From: Limonium bicolor
Lineage: Eukaryota; Streptophyta; Magnoliopsida; Caryophyllales; Plumbaginaceae
Direction: 5' to 3'
DNA length: 64,000 bases
NCBI GenBank assembly: GCA_023374045.1
Contig: CM041779.1
Span: forward strand, 268,470,131 to 268,534,130
Made by a program: the position numbers and the translations under genes. Positions 21,696-33,985 of this stretch are shown here, piece by piece (the stretch's first letter is position 1; each line of letters opens with the position of its first letter). The notes beneath the pieces are model-generated. The model ran no database searches. It was not told where the DNA came from and saw only the letters and a list, made by a program, of their open reading frames with translations.

Positions 21696-23932
21696 TGTGA
21701 CACCCATTTGAGAATTAATACCATTTAGAATTCCGTTGCGAGACGCCTTTAATTATGCTACGTGAGAGATTAATTACGAGTTTAACAAGTGGGGTGTTAA
21801 AGGGACTTAATGCAAGACTTAAGTCCAAGACCAATGTTACAGGCAATTTTTGATAGTTTTTTAGGTGTTGGTCCGGGACCTTTTCCTGGACTTAAGTCAT
21901 GGACCCTATAACTTCCTGTTACATTTTTCACTTTGATTTTGCTATCCTAACATCATTTGTTACTCATTTCTTCCCTAATATTACCCAAAGCATTTAAGAA
22001 TGTTCTGACACCATAATTTTGCTTTAAACCTTCCTAAACCATTGAACAAACTCATTACTCAATTTTTGATTAACTTACTCAATTTCCACTCTTATTCTCC
22101 TAGGACTTGCACTTAGTTTCCTAGGTTCTAAAATGCACTTTGCTCTCATTGTTCTACTCATTCATTGTTTCAAAACTAATGCATTATTAGTATTCCACTA
22201 TCATCACTTTCACTCCAAGTTTTAACCAACAACATAACTCACTTCCAAACTAGTTCTAAGGTAACATTTTACCAAGTTGATCTCTACACTCACCTAGTTA
22301 AATCTAGGCCATTTCTTCTTACAAACACACCTAAAACTCTTAATTTCTACACAAATTTTGACACATTTTCCCTGCGATTTTGACATCCTCACATTATTTA
22401 TTTAGCTCACCTAAAACAGTTTATTCACCACATTATTCTAGACACTAGACATACATTAATTTCAGCACTTTCACAACACTAATATCAAAGTATATCAACC
22501 TTAATCACTTGGTTCCAACAACACTTAACCATTCAACATAAATTCAACCTAAAACAACTCTAAAACAGAGTAAGTTAAACCCACAACACAACTCAAAAAT
22601 TCAGTTCAAGGTAAGACCATTACCTTTGATTTTTAGGTCTCTTTTTCCTTTCTCTATTCCTTCTTCTTGTTTTGCAACAGGTTAATGGGGTAGTAACTTG
22701 CTAATTCTACAGACCATGCCCAAGGAATACAAATTAAGGGCTAATTATACTCTTAATCTCTTGGAAGAAAATCTGGAATTAAAAGAGAAGTGCTTAAAGC
22801 ACTTTTAAAGGAGGGAATTGCCTTATAACTTCAGAATGAAGTATTTGGCAACCACTTAATCCAACTCCAACCCTTCTTGATCGTAAAAATAGGGCTAGAA
22901 CAATGGGAGAACAAGGTTCAAAAATCTGAAAAATCTAGGTTACAAGGAAAAGCTAGGAAAATGAGTGTTTTGATGATTTTCTTACCTTGGAACCACCAAG
23001 AAGTGGTCTAGCTTCAAGAAGAGCTGCTCTTTACCTCAAAATGAGCTACAACCATGGAAATGAAGTTCACTGTTTGGGGATTTTGGAGGATGGAAAAGAT
23101 TTTCTAGGCTAAGGTGAGCAAGAATATGTGTTTATTTTGTGATTTTAACTTGATTTGGAGCTTGAATAAGGGAGATGAATGTTGAGCTGGGTGAGGTTCA
23201 GCAAAGCTCCATGTGAGGAAGAAATGAAACAGAGTGGAGTTGCTGGAGAAGAAAGGAAATCGTAAGAGAATGGAGGGATAGAAGAGAGAGACTCCAAAAG
23301 TAAAGTTACTTTATGCTTTTTGTCCTTTAGTGAACAAATGTAAAATAGAGTATAGGAGAGGGAGGGGGAAAATGTGACTTATAATGGAAAAGGGGGTTCC
23401 AGGTTTTATTTTACAAAAGTAGAGAGGAGGGCACTTTGGTCATTTAGCAAATAACACCCATAAAACCTAAACTATCACTATTCATTAATCCGGGCCATTT
23501 TCCGGATTTTTCTTGTTTTGTTAATTTTAATGGTTCTTAGACTTCCATTAGTGTTTAATTATAGTTATATGATTTACTATAATTTTTACGAGTCCATTAA
23601 ACCCGCTTAAAGTCACATTTTTCGGGTTCCTCGAAAAGCATGCTTTAAGACTCCGTTTGCGTTTTTAACCCACTATATGGATCTGTTTTCTTCGGGAATT
23701 TTTCCCACATATTATTAGTAACTAACTAAGTCCTAGGAATCCATTTAGGACCCTATTTAAGGTTATATACCTCCTATAATTACATAACACGTGTTTCCAC
23801 GTTTTGTGACTTTTACGCGTTTTCCTTTTCCTTTTTGCTTTTTTTTCTTCACCAATGTTCTTAAGGAATTAATTAGCCTTAGAATATCCTAATTACATAA
23901 TTTATTAACACATCTAAATTTGGGGTATTTCA
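21696..23932 (-). repeat. Diverged LTR-like block (possible solo LTR)
   Basis: Starts TGTGACACCC and ends TTTGGGGTATTTCA, resembling the borders of the chromovirus LTRs here, and contains TTACCTTGG-type motifs and an inverted-repeat cluster (about 21800-21910) at LTR-like places. No primer site or polypurine tract flanks it and the outer 5 bp do not match, so borders and status are uncertain. Confidence 0.45.
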
Positions 23933-23939
23933 TAGTGTG

Positions 23940-25170
23940 AACCTTTTATTTATTGAAATTGAATCATTTGTTTAAAAAAGTAAATTTTATCTTTAAGAAA
24001 AATGAACCTTTCACATTTAACAATGTGAATCATTTGTGTTTTTAAAAGTGAACCTAAATCCTACTCAACAAACCCTAACAATTCCTCCGACGTTTTTAGT
24101 TAACCTATGGTGATTTTTAGGGTGTACATGTGGTGTAAAGTAATCTTTTCTGAAGTTGTTATATATTTTATAATGTCGTCACTGACTCGGCAGTATTTTA
24201 GGGTTTGTGGTTGCGGAATTAGACTGCACTACTAACCCTAAAAATGTCTTCGAAGTTTTTTTAGTGTTCCTATGGTGGTTTTTAGGTTGTATGATGTAGG
24301 GTAATCTTTTTTGAAGTTGTTCTATACTTTATATTGTCTTCATCGACTCGACGATTTTTTAGTGTTAGTGGTTCAGGGTAAACCCTGCACTATAAAACCT
24401 AAAAATGTCTTCAACGTTTTTAGCTTTCCTATGGTGGTTTTTAGGGTTCAGGGTTTACGTAAACATAAGATTCACTTCTGTAACACTTCATTTTACGTAA
24501 ACATAAGATTCACTTTACACAAACACGTCAAAATATATAGGAAACTTTTATAATCTTCACTTTGCACTAACACATCAAAATGTATAGGAAACTTTTATAA
24601 TCTAAAACTGATTTTTTTAGCAGAAAAAATAATTAACTTTTATAACTCTACTGATTCATTGTACATAAACGTAAGATTCACTTTGATAACATTATAGTAA
24701 CTATAAGTGTCATGCTAGTGGACCGTTATCAAACAATACTTATAGCAGTGACTATAATTATATACCAGACAATAGTTCACTTTTATAACACTACTGATTC
24801 ACTTCACGAAAAACATAAGATTCATTTTGCACTAAAACATTAAAATGTATAGGAAGCTTTGTAATATGAAACTGAATTTTATAGTAGAAAAAATGTAGTT
24901 TTATAGCACTACTGATTAATTTTACGTAAACGTAAGATTTCACTTATATAAGATTACTGATTCATTTTACGTAAACATAAGATTCACTTTGCACTAACAC
25001 GTCACAATGTAAAACATAAAATTAAAAGTTTACTAAAATATATTCTTCACATATTTTTTTTGAAGAGTGCAAATTATGATGAACAATTGTATAATTATCT
25101 TTATTTTTCACTTATATTTTATAAGTTATAACATTTTGAATTAATTTTTTTTTGCTCTTCTCTCCAGATA
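23940..25170 (+). repeat. Truncated copy of the GTGAATC-rich inverted-repeat element
   Basis: Shares with 33365-34557 the sequence around GGGTAATCTTTT...GAAGTTG, a GATTCACTTT-rich part (repeated TTACGTAAACATAAGATTCACTTT-like units, 24450-25010), and the arm around GATGAACAATTGTATAAT (25075). It has its right arm only; 24070-24440 is internally duplicated. No coding sequence. Confidence 0.6.
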
Positions 25171-26141
25171 ATGAAGACCACATTGAACCCTCCATATGTG
25201 CGTGTGTGTACTTTAAAAAAAATTGTATTATCTTTTTTCACTTTATTTTTTTATTTTTGCACTGACTCCTCCACTTATCTAACTTTTAAGCCACAAAAGA
25301 AGGTGGAGCTAGCTTCAGCTTCTCCTAACTGTGTAAATAAAAGTGATTAAGGTAACAGAGTTCCTGGATGAATTTCCACTTCATTTTTTTAATACATACT
25401 CACACTAAGTAACTTGTATTTATTTTTAAAATATAACTATTCATTAATATAAATATACAAGTATAAATCTGTTGATATTTAGTTAGATCCTTTTTTACTA
25501 TATTTCTTAAACTACCCTTCATTAATTACTAAATCAATGGAATATTACATTTTTTTAATTATTAATCAGTACAATTACATGGTCGTTACTAAATTGATGG
25601 ATTATACCTCGATCATATTTTGTTGAATAGTATTTCTTTAGTTAAATTAAGCTTACATGATGTTTCTAATTAAATTATGTGTATTATGTAACCAATACAT
25701 ATTAATACAAATTTAATCAGTCTGATTTTATGGTACGAGGTACATATTTCATTATCGAACGGTCTTTATTTTAAAAAATATTGGTGTTATAATATCGAGA
25801 GAATAAGAAAGATTGAAGTAGACAAGGTAGACCGTAATAGGTATACTCATTTTCATTCCATTGTACATCCTTATATAGTACACAATACCAACCATTACCG
25901 AACCTTTGAGTGATAGAAAAACAAGATATCACAGGTCTTCTAACTAAAAGTTTGGAGAGGTTACGAAAGTTATACAAACGTAACCGTATAACAAAGAGAT
26001 GAGAGGTTATCACTAAATTAACGGACTACTAATCATTATTTTGCAAGGATAATGATACTCTACAGCTTCACCCGAAAAAGAACAATGGTGACACATGTAA
26101 AATCAAAGGAATAAAGGAAAAAGAGAGGCGATTTCGAATAT
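25171..26141. other. AT-rich DNA with no recognised feature
   Basis: Very AT-rich with poly-T runs. Scattered short open frames (for example 25771-26013, minus) have no domain. I see nothing functional here. Confidence 0.5.
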
Positions 26142-26310
26142 GGCTCTTGCGCCATATTGTAATATGGAGATGGTGCCACATGTCAGCATTTTATTAGAGG
26201 GAAATAAAGGAAAAAGATAAAAGGAAATAAGAGGTAAGTCAGGTGAGTAGGGGAAAGGAGTAGGTGAGGAGGAGAGAGAATTTTTTTTTTCAAAATGTCA
26301 TAAATTACAA

Positions 26311-26313
26311 AAT
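26311..26313. repeat. CACTA target-site duplication, left (AAT)
   Basis: AAT before CACTAGTG, matched by AAT at 33365-33367. Three base pairs is the standard for CACTA elements. Confidence 0.85.
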
Positions 26314-26329
26314 CACTAGTGTAGAAAAG

Positions 26330-26740
26330 GTTTTTAACCACGGTTATTTTGCCTAAAAACCACGGTTAAAAACCGTGGTTTATACTCCCGTCGCAAAAAA
26401 AAAGCTATAAACCACGGTTTAAAACCGTCGTTTTAAAGTAAGACTATAAACCACAGTTTGTTATAACCGTCGTTTAAGATCGTTTTTTGTCGCGGTCTCA
26501 CCGACTTTATACAACAGTTTGGTTAAAGAACTGTGGTATATAGCCCACTTTAAACGACGGTTTCTACTAAAACCGTGGTATAAAGTCCACTATAAACGAC
26601 GGTTGCTACTAGAACCGTGGTATAAAGTCCTCTATAAACGACGGTTTTCAAGTAAACCGTCGTTTATAGTCTTACTCCATTAAGTTTTAAACCACGTTTT
26701 TTTTAATTAACCATGGTTTTTTTTAGTTTTTTAGCCTCTA
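26330..26740. repeat. CACTA left subterminal repeat region
   Basis: About fifteen AACCGTGGTTTA / AACCGTCGTTTA-like motifs in both orientations, many as inverted pairs, with TATAGTC or TAAAGTCC spacers. Confidence 0.85.
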
Positions 26741-28025
26741 CCATGTGTATTTAAACACAACAACCCAATATAATCACATATACAACCTGTACAGGGCATC
26801 CAACTGGTATTACCCTTTGGTAACCAACCACACTATATATATGACTATAAAACAAGTTGTCAATTTGAATTGTAACATCAAAAATGAATTGCAAACAAAA
26901 GTGTAACTCTAATTACACTAGGAGAAGAGTTGAACTTTACAAACTTTTAAAGTCCACATTACTTCAGCACAAACAAAGTGTAATTCTAATTACACTAGGA
27001 GAAGATCTAAGATATGCTTAAGTCATTTTTACACCAAAACTGTGATAAATGATCTCTTACAAAGTTCAGATTCACTTTGGCATACGTGCCTCGTGCTTTT
27101 ATGAAAACGAAACGATCTGTCCATAAACAGAAACTGGTCATCATTAGTACACACAATTTTATTTTACACGCAATAACAACTACAACTTTGATTGGTATCG
27201 GTTACCTTGTCATCATCACCAAGCGTGTCAATATGTTTAACAATCTCATACATGTATCGCATTACATAATAGCCACAGCTCCGTGAATAAGGCTGTTTAG
27301 GACACTGTCATCACACCATCCATGGATTACTAACTTTAGACATATCAAGAAAATTAAACGTTACTTTAATACAAGCATGCTTAAATAAATAATTACTTAC
27401 ACGTATGTAATGGAATTTCAAAATGGAGAATGGTTTACTCATGTCACTTAAACCAAGCTTATGACCACTGCATAAATATAGCATTTTAAAATGAAGTCAT
27501 TTATTGCCAAAAAGGACAAGCTTAAAATAAATAGAAATGCATTAAAATTTTAAAGACTCACTCCTTCAAAAATTTCTCTATAGCAATCTCTCAAAGCTCA
27601 TCAGTGCCCAGCAGGTCTAGTATCAACATGCATGAGAAGTCGATACACAACACCAACAACATCCAATTATTGCTACCACAGGTAAACACAAAGAATATGT
27701 TGTAGAACAAATATTTTTAATTATCACATAAATGTAATTAGAAAGCAAAATATTCCAGTTATTGTGTACTTACATCTGATGATATGGGATCACCAAATAT
27801 CTGCTTCGTCTTCGCACTCACAAAATCCATGCCTCATGTGCTGTGCACATCCCTCATCCAGTGCGGCCTGATCTGCTGACATCAATTGCCGACACAAGAA
27901 AGTGATGGCAAATAATATGTTGTTCACTTGCAGTCTAGCAGTCAAACACCTAAACAACATTTTTAAAAAAGATATATTAAATAGCTTAAAGAAATGAAAG
28001 ATAATTTTAATAATTTAAAAGATAC

Positions 28026-28289
28026 TTACACACAATAGGTCTGAATCACAGAGATGTTAAGCAGGTCTCTCATCAAAAATTCTCTAACATCGCTTATGGT
28101 AATCATCAGATCCATAGGCTCGAGGGCGTGGAAAACATGCATAGGCACTTTCATGTTGAAGTTGGTGACAGTCTGCTCCTTTGTCATGAGAAATTTGTAC
28201 AACATCTTTCGTTTATCTGTCAACTTCTTCAGAATTTTGGGTGTCAGAATGGGGGATCTCCTAGGAGTCATATCAAAAGGTTTCATCAC
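28026..28289 (-). pseudogene. CACTA-borne Ulp1-type protease gene, exon fragment
   Basis: The minus strand encodes an 87-residue stretch with RRSPILTPKILKKL, MHVFHALEPMDLMITIS and DVREFLMRDLLNISVIQTYC, resembling the segment just before the catalytic domain in Ulp1-like proteases of plant CACTA elements. It ends at a good donor (TTGT|GTAAGTATC), so it is probably an exon. The His-Asp-Cys protease core itself was not found to its left. Confidence 0.5.
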
Positions 28290-28537
28290 TTCCTTTCTCG
28301 CACTCTGACTCTCCTCAGTTTCATTTCACCACTTCATTCCCCTTATCCATTATCCTCTTCTTAACCGGTCTTTCCTTATCAATCTAATAGTATAGAAAAT
28401 TTAAATAATAAACATACAAGTCAACAATCAAGTTAAAACTAAACATTAAGCATGTAAATAGTTTGTCTTGCCACTGACATCAATGAGAGAATATGACCAT
28501 GGAAAACTGAAGATTTTGCGTCAATTAGTTTACTCCA

Positions 28538-28729
28538 CTAATTCCACTCCAATGGAAGCGGAGATTCCTCATGGCCATGCACAATGGCGTCTATCGACAC
28601 ACGATCGTGGAGAGGTGGGAAGAGCTTGAAATGTACTATAGCATTCGGTCTGGTCGGTAAAACCGGACCGTATGCAACATGCACAGTCCCACCATCCAAC
28701 ACATGAAATAGCTGGCATGATTTAGCCAC
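28538..28729 (-). pseudogene. CACTA-borne Ulp1-gene-associated domain fragment
   Basis: The minus strand encodes a piece with VAYGPVLPTRP and RVSIDAIVHGHEESPLPLEW. It resembles the domain that often precedes Ulp1 protease domains in plant CACTA genes (ending in a 'LP.P..' strand). It is followed by a stop; the usual continuation is missing. Confidence 0.4.
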
Positions 28730-28879
28730 CTACATCAACTCACAACAGTAAGCCAGTTAATAAAAATTATATTGTTTTAAAATTAATGTTAAAATAACTA
28801 AGGTGGTGGAAAAAAAAGAACAAACCTAAAGGTTTTCATAAGGGAATGTGTCTTTTATAGAAGAAGAAGAAGAAGGTGT

Positions 28880-29113
28880 AGGAGGGGTCTACGAAGGAGC
28901 AGAGACCAATGTAGTAGTAGCATGGGTCGGTGTAGGAGCAGAGACCAATGTAGCAGTAGCAAGGGTCGATGTAGGAGCAGAGACCAATGCAGCAGTAGTA
29001 GGGGTTGGTGTAGGATCGTCGACCATCAGTGCATCCGGCGTCACGGTAGGAGCAGACATTGGTGTAGGATCTGGTGTCGGTGTATGAGTAGGTGTCGGTG
29101 TAGGAGCATGCAC
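28880..29113 (-). repeat. Tandem repeat encoding a Pro/Thr/Ala-rich spacer
   Basis: Three near-perfect units of about 57 bp (core GGAGCAGAGACCAATG...GTCG[GA]TGTA) followed by shorter GGTGTAGGA units. The minus strand reads as repeats of ATLVSAPTPT. It lies between the Ulp1-like and transposase-associated pieces, and a low-complexity linker is typical of such genes. Confidence 0.75.
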
Positions 29114-29575
29114 CTGGCCTAGTACTAAAGCCTCAAGTGCTTATGTGGTTTCTTCACAGGAGAACCCACTTTAGTGCTTATGTGGTTTCTCTCACCCTTT
29201 TTAACATTACGTGATTCCCCTCATTCAGAGCAATGGTCATCAAACTCATTATCCTTCCAGTACAACATACACCCATTTGGACCAGCATGTATTTTTTCAT
29301 ATTACATACCCATTGGACACATTAACTTCTTTGCTTCATAAGTTGTTATGGGTATAACATTATCCTTTGGTAGTACATCCTTAGTTTCCTTACAGAGTTG
29401 TAAAACTGACATCGCTCCATCATACCTCGCCTTCAGATTGAATAGTTTTAGGACAACGCTCAACTTGTTTTGCTTCTGCGCGTATCACTTCCACTATACA
29501 ACGGTTCCTTGGATGACTGCATCAGATTTTCGAACGTTTTGGGGTTGTTGGAAAAATGTTGTTCAACATCTTCCA

Positions 29576-29947
29576 TCAATGCATTAAGGTACTCCTCATC
29601 TGAATCACTAACCAGTGAATCATCTTGAGTATCCCAAAATCATGTGAAGCATCCATTTCTGAATGTTCTGCAACAACGTCATCAGCACATTCAAACACTT
29701 GTACTGAATGTTGACCTTGCAGTATTTTTATGGCTTCATAATCTTCTATAAACCCTCTGCAAATCAGATGATCCTTAATCTTGTCCACACCTCAGTATTT
29801 GAAGTCGTTCTTGCAATCGATACAAGGACATCGAATATATCCCTTATCCCTTGGTTTAAGATTGTCAACAAGGACTTTACAAAATTTATTGACCCCTTCT
29901 AGGTACTGGATCTCCAATCTGTCGTTGTACATCACTAAGCGCTCCAT
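29576..29947 (-). pseudogene. CACTA transposase N-terminus (transposase-associated zinc domain)
   Basis: From the ATG at 29945-29947 the minus strand reads YLEGVNKFCKVL, then IRCPCIDCKN, a stop (29792-29794), and continues in the same frame with IKDHLICRGFIEDY. The CxxCxxC...H...C pattern is that of the N-terminal zinc domain of plant CACTA TNP2-type transposases. The usual sequence after the domain (a 'W.WHGE' motif) is lost, and the catalytic region is absent. Confidence 0.7.
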
Positions 29948-30032
29948 CTCCTTTTTCAACACACACCAGATGTCGTGAACTCATTCCACTGATCTCCTCT
30001 TTTTTATTTACAGATTTAACAACCTAAACCTA

Positions 30033-30238
30033 TCCAATCACCTTTTATCTCACCTAGGAACAAGTTAATAATATACAGTAGTTCAGTGATAATTTCAGCA
30101 GCATTACCCTACAGTTCTCCTAGTGTAGATATATATACACTAGAAGAACACTAGGGTAATGCTACGGAAATTATCACTGAACTACTGTATATTATTAACT
30201 CATTCACATCCTAGATGGTGAGATCAAAGGTGATTGGA
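30033..30238. repeat. 206-bp near-perfect hairpin inside the CACTA
   Basis: Left arm from TCCAATCACC to TAGTGTAGATAT; the right arm ends GGTGATTGGA. Arms of about 95 bp match over long stretches, including TTAATAATATACAGTAGTTC and its complement. The centre is ACACTAG-type sequence. It may be a MITE captured by the CACTA or a source of small RNA. Confidence 0.85.
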
Positions 30239-30879
30239 CAGTCCCAACATGGACTATCTAAGACATACCTCTATCAGGTAAATCTTAGACAGGTAATTCT
30301 GTGTTTGAATTGATTTTCCGTTGTTTAATAGAAAAACAAGAATAAACTTGAAACATTTAAATACTAACCTGATGAGTACTGATGGTCAGCTAGCGCAGAC
30401 AACACAGAAGAAGGACAAGTAGGCAGATGCTCTTGCACGTAGTATATAACACATATTCAATAAAAAAAAGAATCAAGTTAAATTCTGGAAAAAAATTTGA
30501 CATGACCTTTGCGTATTGTTAGATACTCCACACTTTTTTAGGCAAAACAAACACAATAGCAACTCACATGTTGACACAACCAAACTTCCAACATATTTTA
30601 TAACATCACATTAACATTGTAGAGAAATCAAACCAGCTATGACAACTTAAAAACATTTTTCACATCATATATATTTTATTCATTGAATTCGACAAACTTG
30701 ACTGCAATACTATTTGTCCTTTCCTTTCAACTTAGAATAGCTAGTTTTAGGTTTGCTATACTATCTATTCTCAAGTATTAATTGCTTCGGAAACTGGTAT
30801 ATAAAAAAATTGCTTAGCAAATTTTCATCAACTAATTGGGTCAATATATTACCCCCACCCTGTTTGGTCCGATTTTGAA

Positions 30880-30902
30880 CATATATATATATATATATAT
30901 AT
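30880..30902. repeat. (AT)n microsatellite
   Basis: About 11 AT units. Confidence 0.9.
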
Positions 30903-32599
30903 TAATTATATTATAGAAGCCTGAATTAAGAAAAATACTAACCTAATCAGTAATGATGGTCAACTCACGACATAGGATGGGAGGGAGACAGCTGAATGAG
31001 TTCCAACTGTAGTAACACCTATATATCCAATTAAAATTAGAATATTAAGGTTAAATTCTAGAAAAAAAATTTGGCATGACTTTTACGTATTTTTAGGCAC
31101 TCCACACTTTTTTATATGCAAATCCAAACACAATACATCATTCTCAGCAAAACTCACACAGTAGGTCGGCATCATCAGAATGGGAAGTATGCATATTATG
31201 TTTATGTCAAGAAGTAGCAATTTAGAGTAGTAGATCACTCAAATTAATAATCATGCCACTACTTTACATATTAAATCTTTCGTTATTTTGTAGTAATAAA
31301 CAATGCGCTACTTTACATAATTAAATTCGAGTATTATACCAGTTCTGTTTGGTCCCCTCGCGTCTTCAGTTTGATTCTGGTCGAGCTCGAAGCAACCTAC
31401 AAATTGCCGTTTCAAAAAACTAGTTAGCGCAATAAGAAGGTAACAACTAAATAAAAATGTAGCTATAGATATATTAAATACAATAATCAATTGGGATGTT
31501 TTGGTTTAGGTCCAGATAATCAATTGAATCTAATAAGTAAGTTTTAGTGGGAGCAAGACAACATTTAGCTACACCTATATAGAATTCAACTATCATATCT
31601 GTCGAAATATATTGAGAATATTATTATTGTAGCATAACATTTAAGGTTAATAGAATTGAGGTTGTGACTTAACCACTCAAATAAGGTAGTTTTTATTGTT
31701 CTCTTCTCTTCTCTTCAAGATGCTAGTTAGTTCGCAAGAAAAAGAAAATTAATTGCTAGCACTATGCCAGGTTACTACCGTGGGTTCTGATCAGGCAAGC
31801 CGATGATAGAGGTTGGCGTGGCAGCAGTTAGGGCGACAACCGGTCTCGTCAGAAATTCAAGACTGCGACTTCAAGCAAGAAATGATAAGTTCATCTTAAA
31901 AGTTATAAAAACAATCAAAAATGATATTGTGCAAGAGATGAAAAAATTAAAACTATGAGTAATTATGAAGAAGATATATAAGTTCTAAAATAATTGTAGG
32001 TGGTCTCGGTTCGTATATATTCGTTATCAGAGGCAAAAAAATATGCTGCAAGCACCTATCGAGTGAATTATAATTATGTTTAATTCAATAAAAAATTGGC
32101 ATGACCTATGCATATTTTTTAAGTACTTCACACTTGTTACACATAACCAAACACAATAGCAACATCATGTATATATAAGATTAAGGAAATGTTAGTCCTT
32201 GTATGCATTCTATCATTATTTCCAATATCTACCCAATAAAAAATTCAACCGAAAACACACCATCTAAATAAAAAAATATTGATCAATCCAAAAAGTCTAA
32301 TTTAGCATACACTATATTTTAACAACCAAACTATAGTTAACTAATAACCGAGTTTTTTTGTGTGTATTTTTTAAAACAAATAAAGCAATTTGTTGAAGAA
32401 AACTCTTGTCTACACCTATTTGTAGCAAGAGATGGTTGCTAATGACCCACTTCAATTCTCAAACCCTAATCTATAAAAAACACTAACTACTAATCATAAA
32501 GTTTACAAAATCCATATTATATACAATTAATAACATGTCAAAATGTAAAAATTAGTAGAGATCTCAAATTTATAATGCTTAAACTAGTTAACTAATTAC

Positions 32600-32960
32600 C
32601 TAGCCAGTGGGCGTGCGGCGTGCGCGGGGCGGTGGAGACTACTAGCGTGCGCGGGGCAGTGGAGACGACTGGCGTGCGTTGTGTCGATGGTGGCACACAA
32701 CTCTAGCGCGGCTTTGACAAGGCGGGATTCGGACAAGGCACGGAGCTACGGTGGAGGGTGGCTTCGGAGGAGCTACGGTGGACTGGCGCAACTTCGGGCG
32801 AGAGTTGGGGCAGTGGAGTTGCGAGTAATCAACTGGCAACAGCAGGGCGACGGCGGAAGTCGGGGCAAACGCCAGGGGTCGACGGTGACGGGAAAGAGGG
32901 ATGGGAATCGACGGGTATCGCACAGGGAGGAAAGCGTGGGAGGAAGAAGAAGAAAATGAG
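32600..32960. other. GC-rich island near the right end of the CACTA
   Basis: An abrupt GC- and CpG-rich patch in otherwise AT-rich DNA, with a repeated GTGCGCGGGGC[GA]GTGGAGAC motif (32613-32665). Open frames on both strands are Arg/Gly/Ser/Pro-rich and unrecognised. On the minus strand it lies at the 5' side of the transposase genes, so it may be their promoter/leader or a captured host fragment. Confidence 0.5.
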
Positions 32961-32979
32961 GAGTCAGGGTTTTTTAATT

Positions 32980-33355
32980 AAACGACTTTAAACGACAGTT
33001 CATAGAAAAACCGTAGTTTAAAACCTATGTCACGGGAGCAATAAACGACAGTTAGCAATGAAACCGTGATTTTTAATTTTTGGCGCAAAATTTTTAACGA
33101 TGGCTCAAACGGAACCGTGGTTTATATGCACTTTATACGACGGTTAAGACGCAACCGTCATTTATTCTGATGATCCGTGCAACATAAAATGACGGTTCTG
33201 CTTGAAACCGTGGTTTATAAGCGCTTTATAAGACGGTTAAGACGCAACCGTCATTTATTCTGATGAGCCGTGCAACATAAATGACGGTTTATAGATTTTA
33301 AATGATGGTTATATGCTTAACCGTGGTTTAAAGTGCGTCATTCAAAATCTTTTTT
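32980..33355. repeat. CACTA right subterminal repeat region
   Basis: Multiple AACCGTGGTTTA, GACGGTTAAGACGCAACCGTC-like and ATGACGGTT motifs in both orientations, the counterpart of the left region. A block of about 75 bp is duplicated (33125-33205 and 33215-33285). Confidence 0.85.
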
Positions 33356-33364
33356 CTACTAGTG

Positions 33365-33367
33365 AAT
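33365..33367. repeat. CACTA target-site duplication, right (AAT)
   Basis: Matches 26311-26313. Confidence 0.85.
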
Positions 33368-33519
33368 ATAAGTGCAAAAATAAAACAAATTATACCATTG
33401 TTCATCATTTTTCGTACTCTTCCAAACAAAATGCATCATTGATATGTTTTGATAAATTTTAAATTTTAAATTTTTTGTATGTGCATATTTTTTATGATTA
33501 ATTGTGAATCTTAAGTTTA

Positions 33520-33985
33520 AAAAAAGTGAATCAAAGGTTGTTAAAAAGTGAATAAGAGAGTAGCTTAAAAGTGAATAAGATGTTTAAAAAAGTGAATCTT
33601 ATAAACATAGATTGTTTAACTAAAGTGATTCTAATTGTTTGACTAGTGTGAATCAGAGGTTTTAGAAAATGAATCAAAGGTTTTTAAAAAGTGAATCAAT
33701 AGTTGTTACAAAGTGAATCAAAGTAATAAGAGTGAATCTTGTAAGCATAGATGGTTTAATTAAAGTGATTAAGAGGTTTAAGAAATGTGAATCAGAGATT
33801 TTTATAAAGTGAATCATGAGTTTAAGAAAAGTGAATTAGAGGTTTAAGAAAAGTGATTCTCAGAAATAGAGATTGTTAACTAAAGTGAATAAGGTTCAAG
33901 AAAAATGAACCAGAGGTTTAAGAAAAATGAATCGAAGGTTTTTTAAGGGTGAATCAAATGTTTAAGAACAGTGAATATTTTGTTT
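33520..33985 (+). repeat. Degenerate GTGAATCA repeats
   Basis: Some twenty irregular units such as AAAAGTGAATCAAAGGTTTT and AAGTGAATCAGAGGTTTAAG. They form the core of the inverted-repeat element. Confidence 0.8.

Larger units (their letters stand above)
26314..33364 (-). mobile_element. CACTA (En/Spm) transposon, 7051 bp, decayed
   Basis: Terminal inverted repeats CACTAGTGTAGAAAAGG (left) and CACTAGTAGAAAAAAG (right, inverted), with AAT duplications. Subterminal regions (26330-26740 and 32980-33350) carry many copies, in both orientations, of AACCGT[GC]GTTTA, the kind of site bound by CACTA transposases. Coding remnants are on the minus strand: a transposase-associated zinc domain near the right and Ulp1-protease-associated pieces near the left. 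The main catalytic transposase body (TNP2-type) was not found, so the copy is non-autonomous. Confidence 0.92.

Noticed and set aside
21696..23932. Complete third chromovirus
   Set aside because: Only an LTR-like block; no primer site, polypurine tract or pol motifs next to it.
26330..26740. Possible CRISPR-like or regulatory array of AACCGTGGTTTA repeats
   Set aside because: They are subterminal repeats of a CACTA element, irregularly spaced and in both orientations.
32681..32991. Arg/Gly-rich plus-strand and Pro-rich minus-strand frames in the CACTA GC-rich island
   Set aside because: Open on both strands because of GC bias; no domain, so not called as genes.
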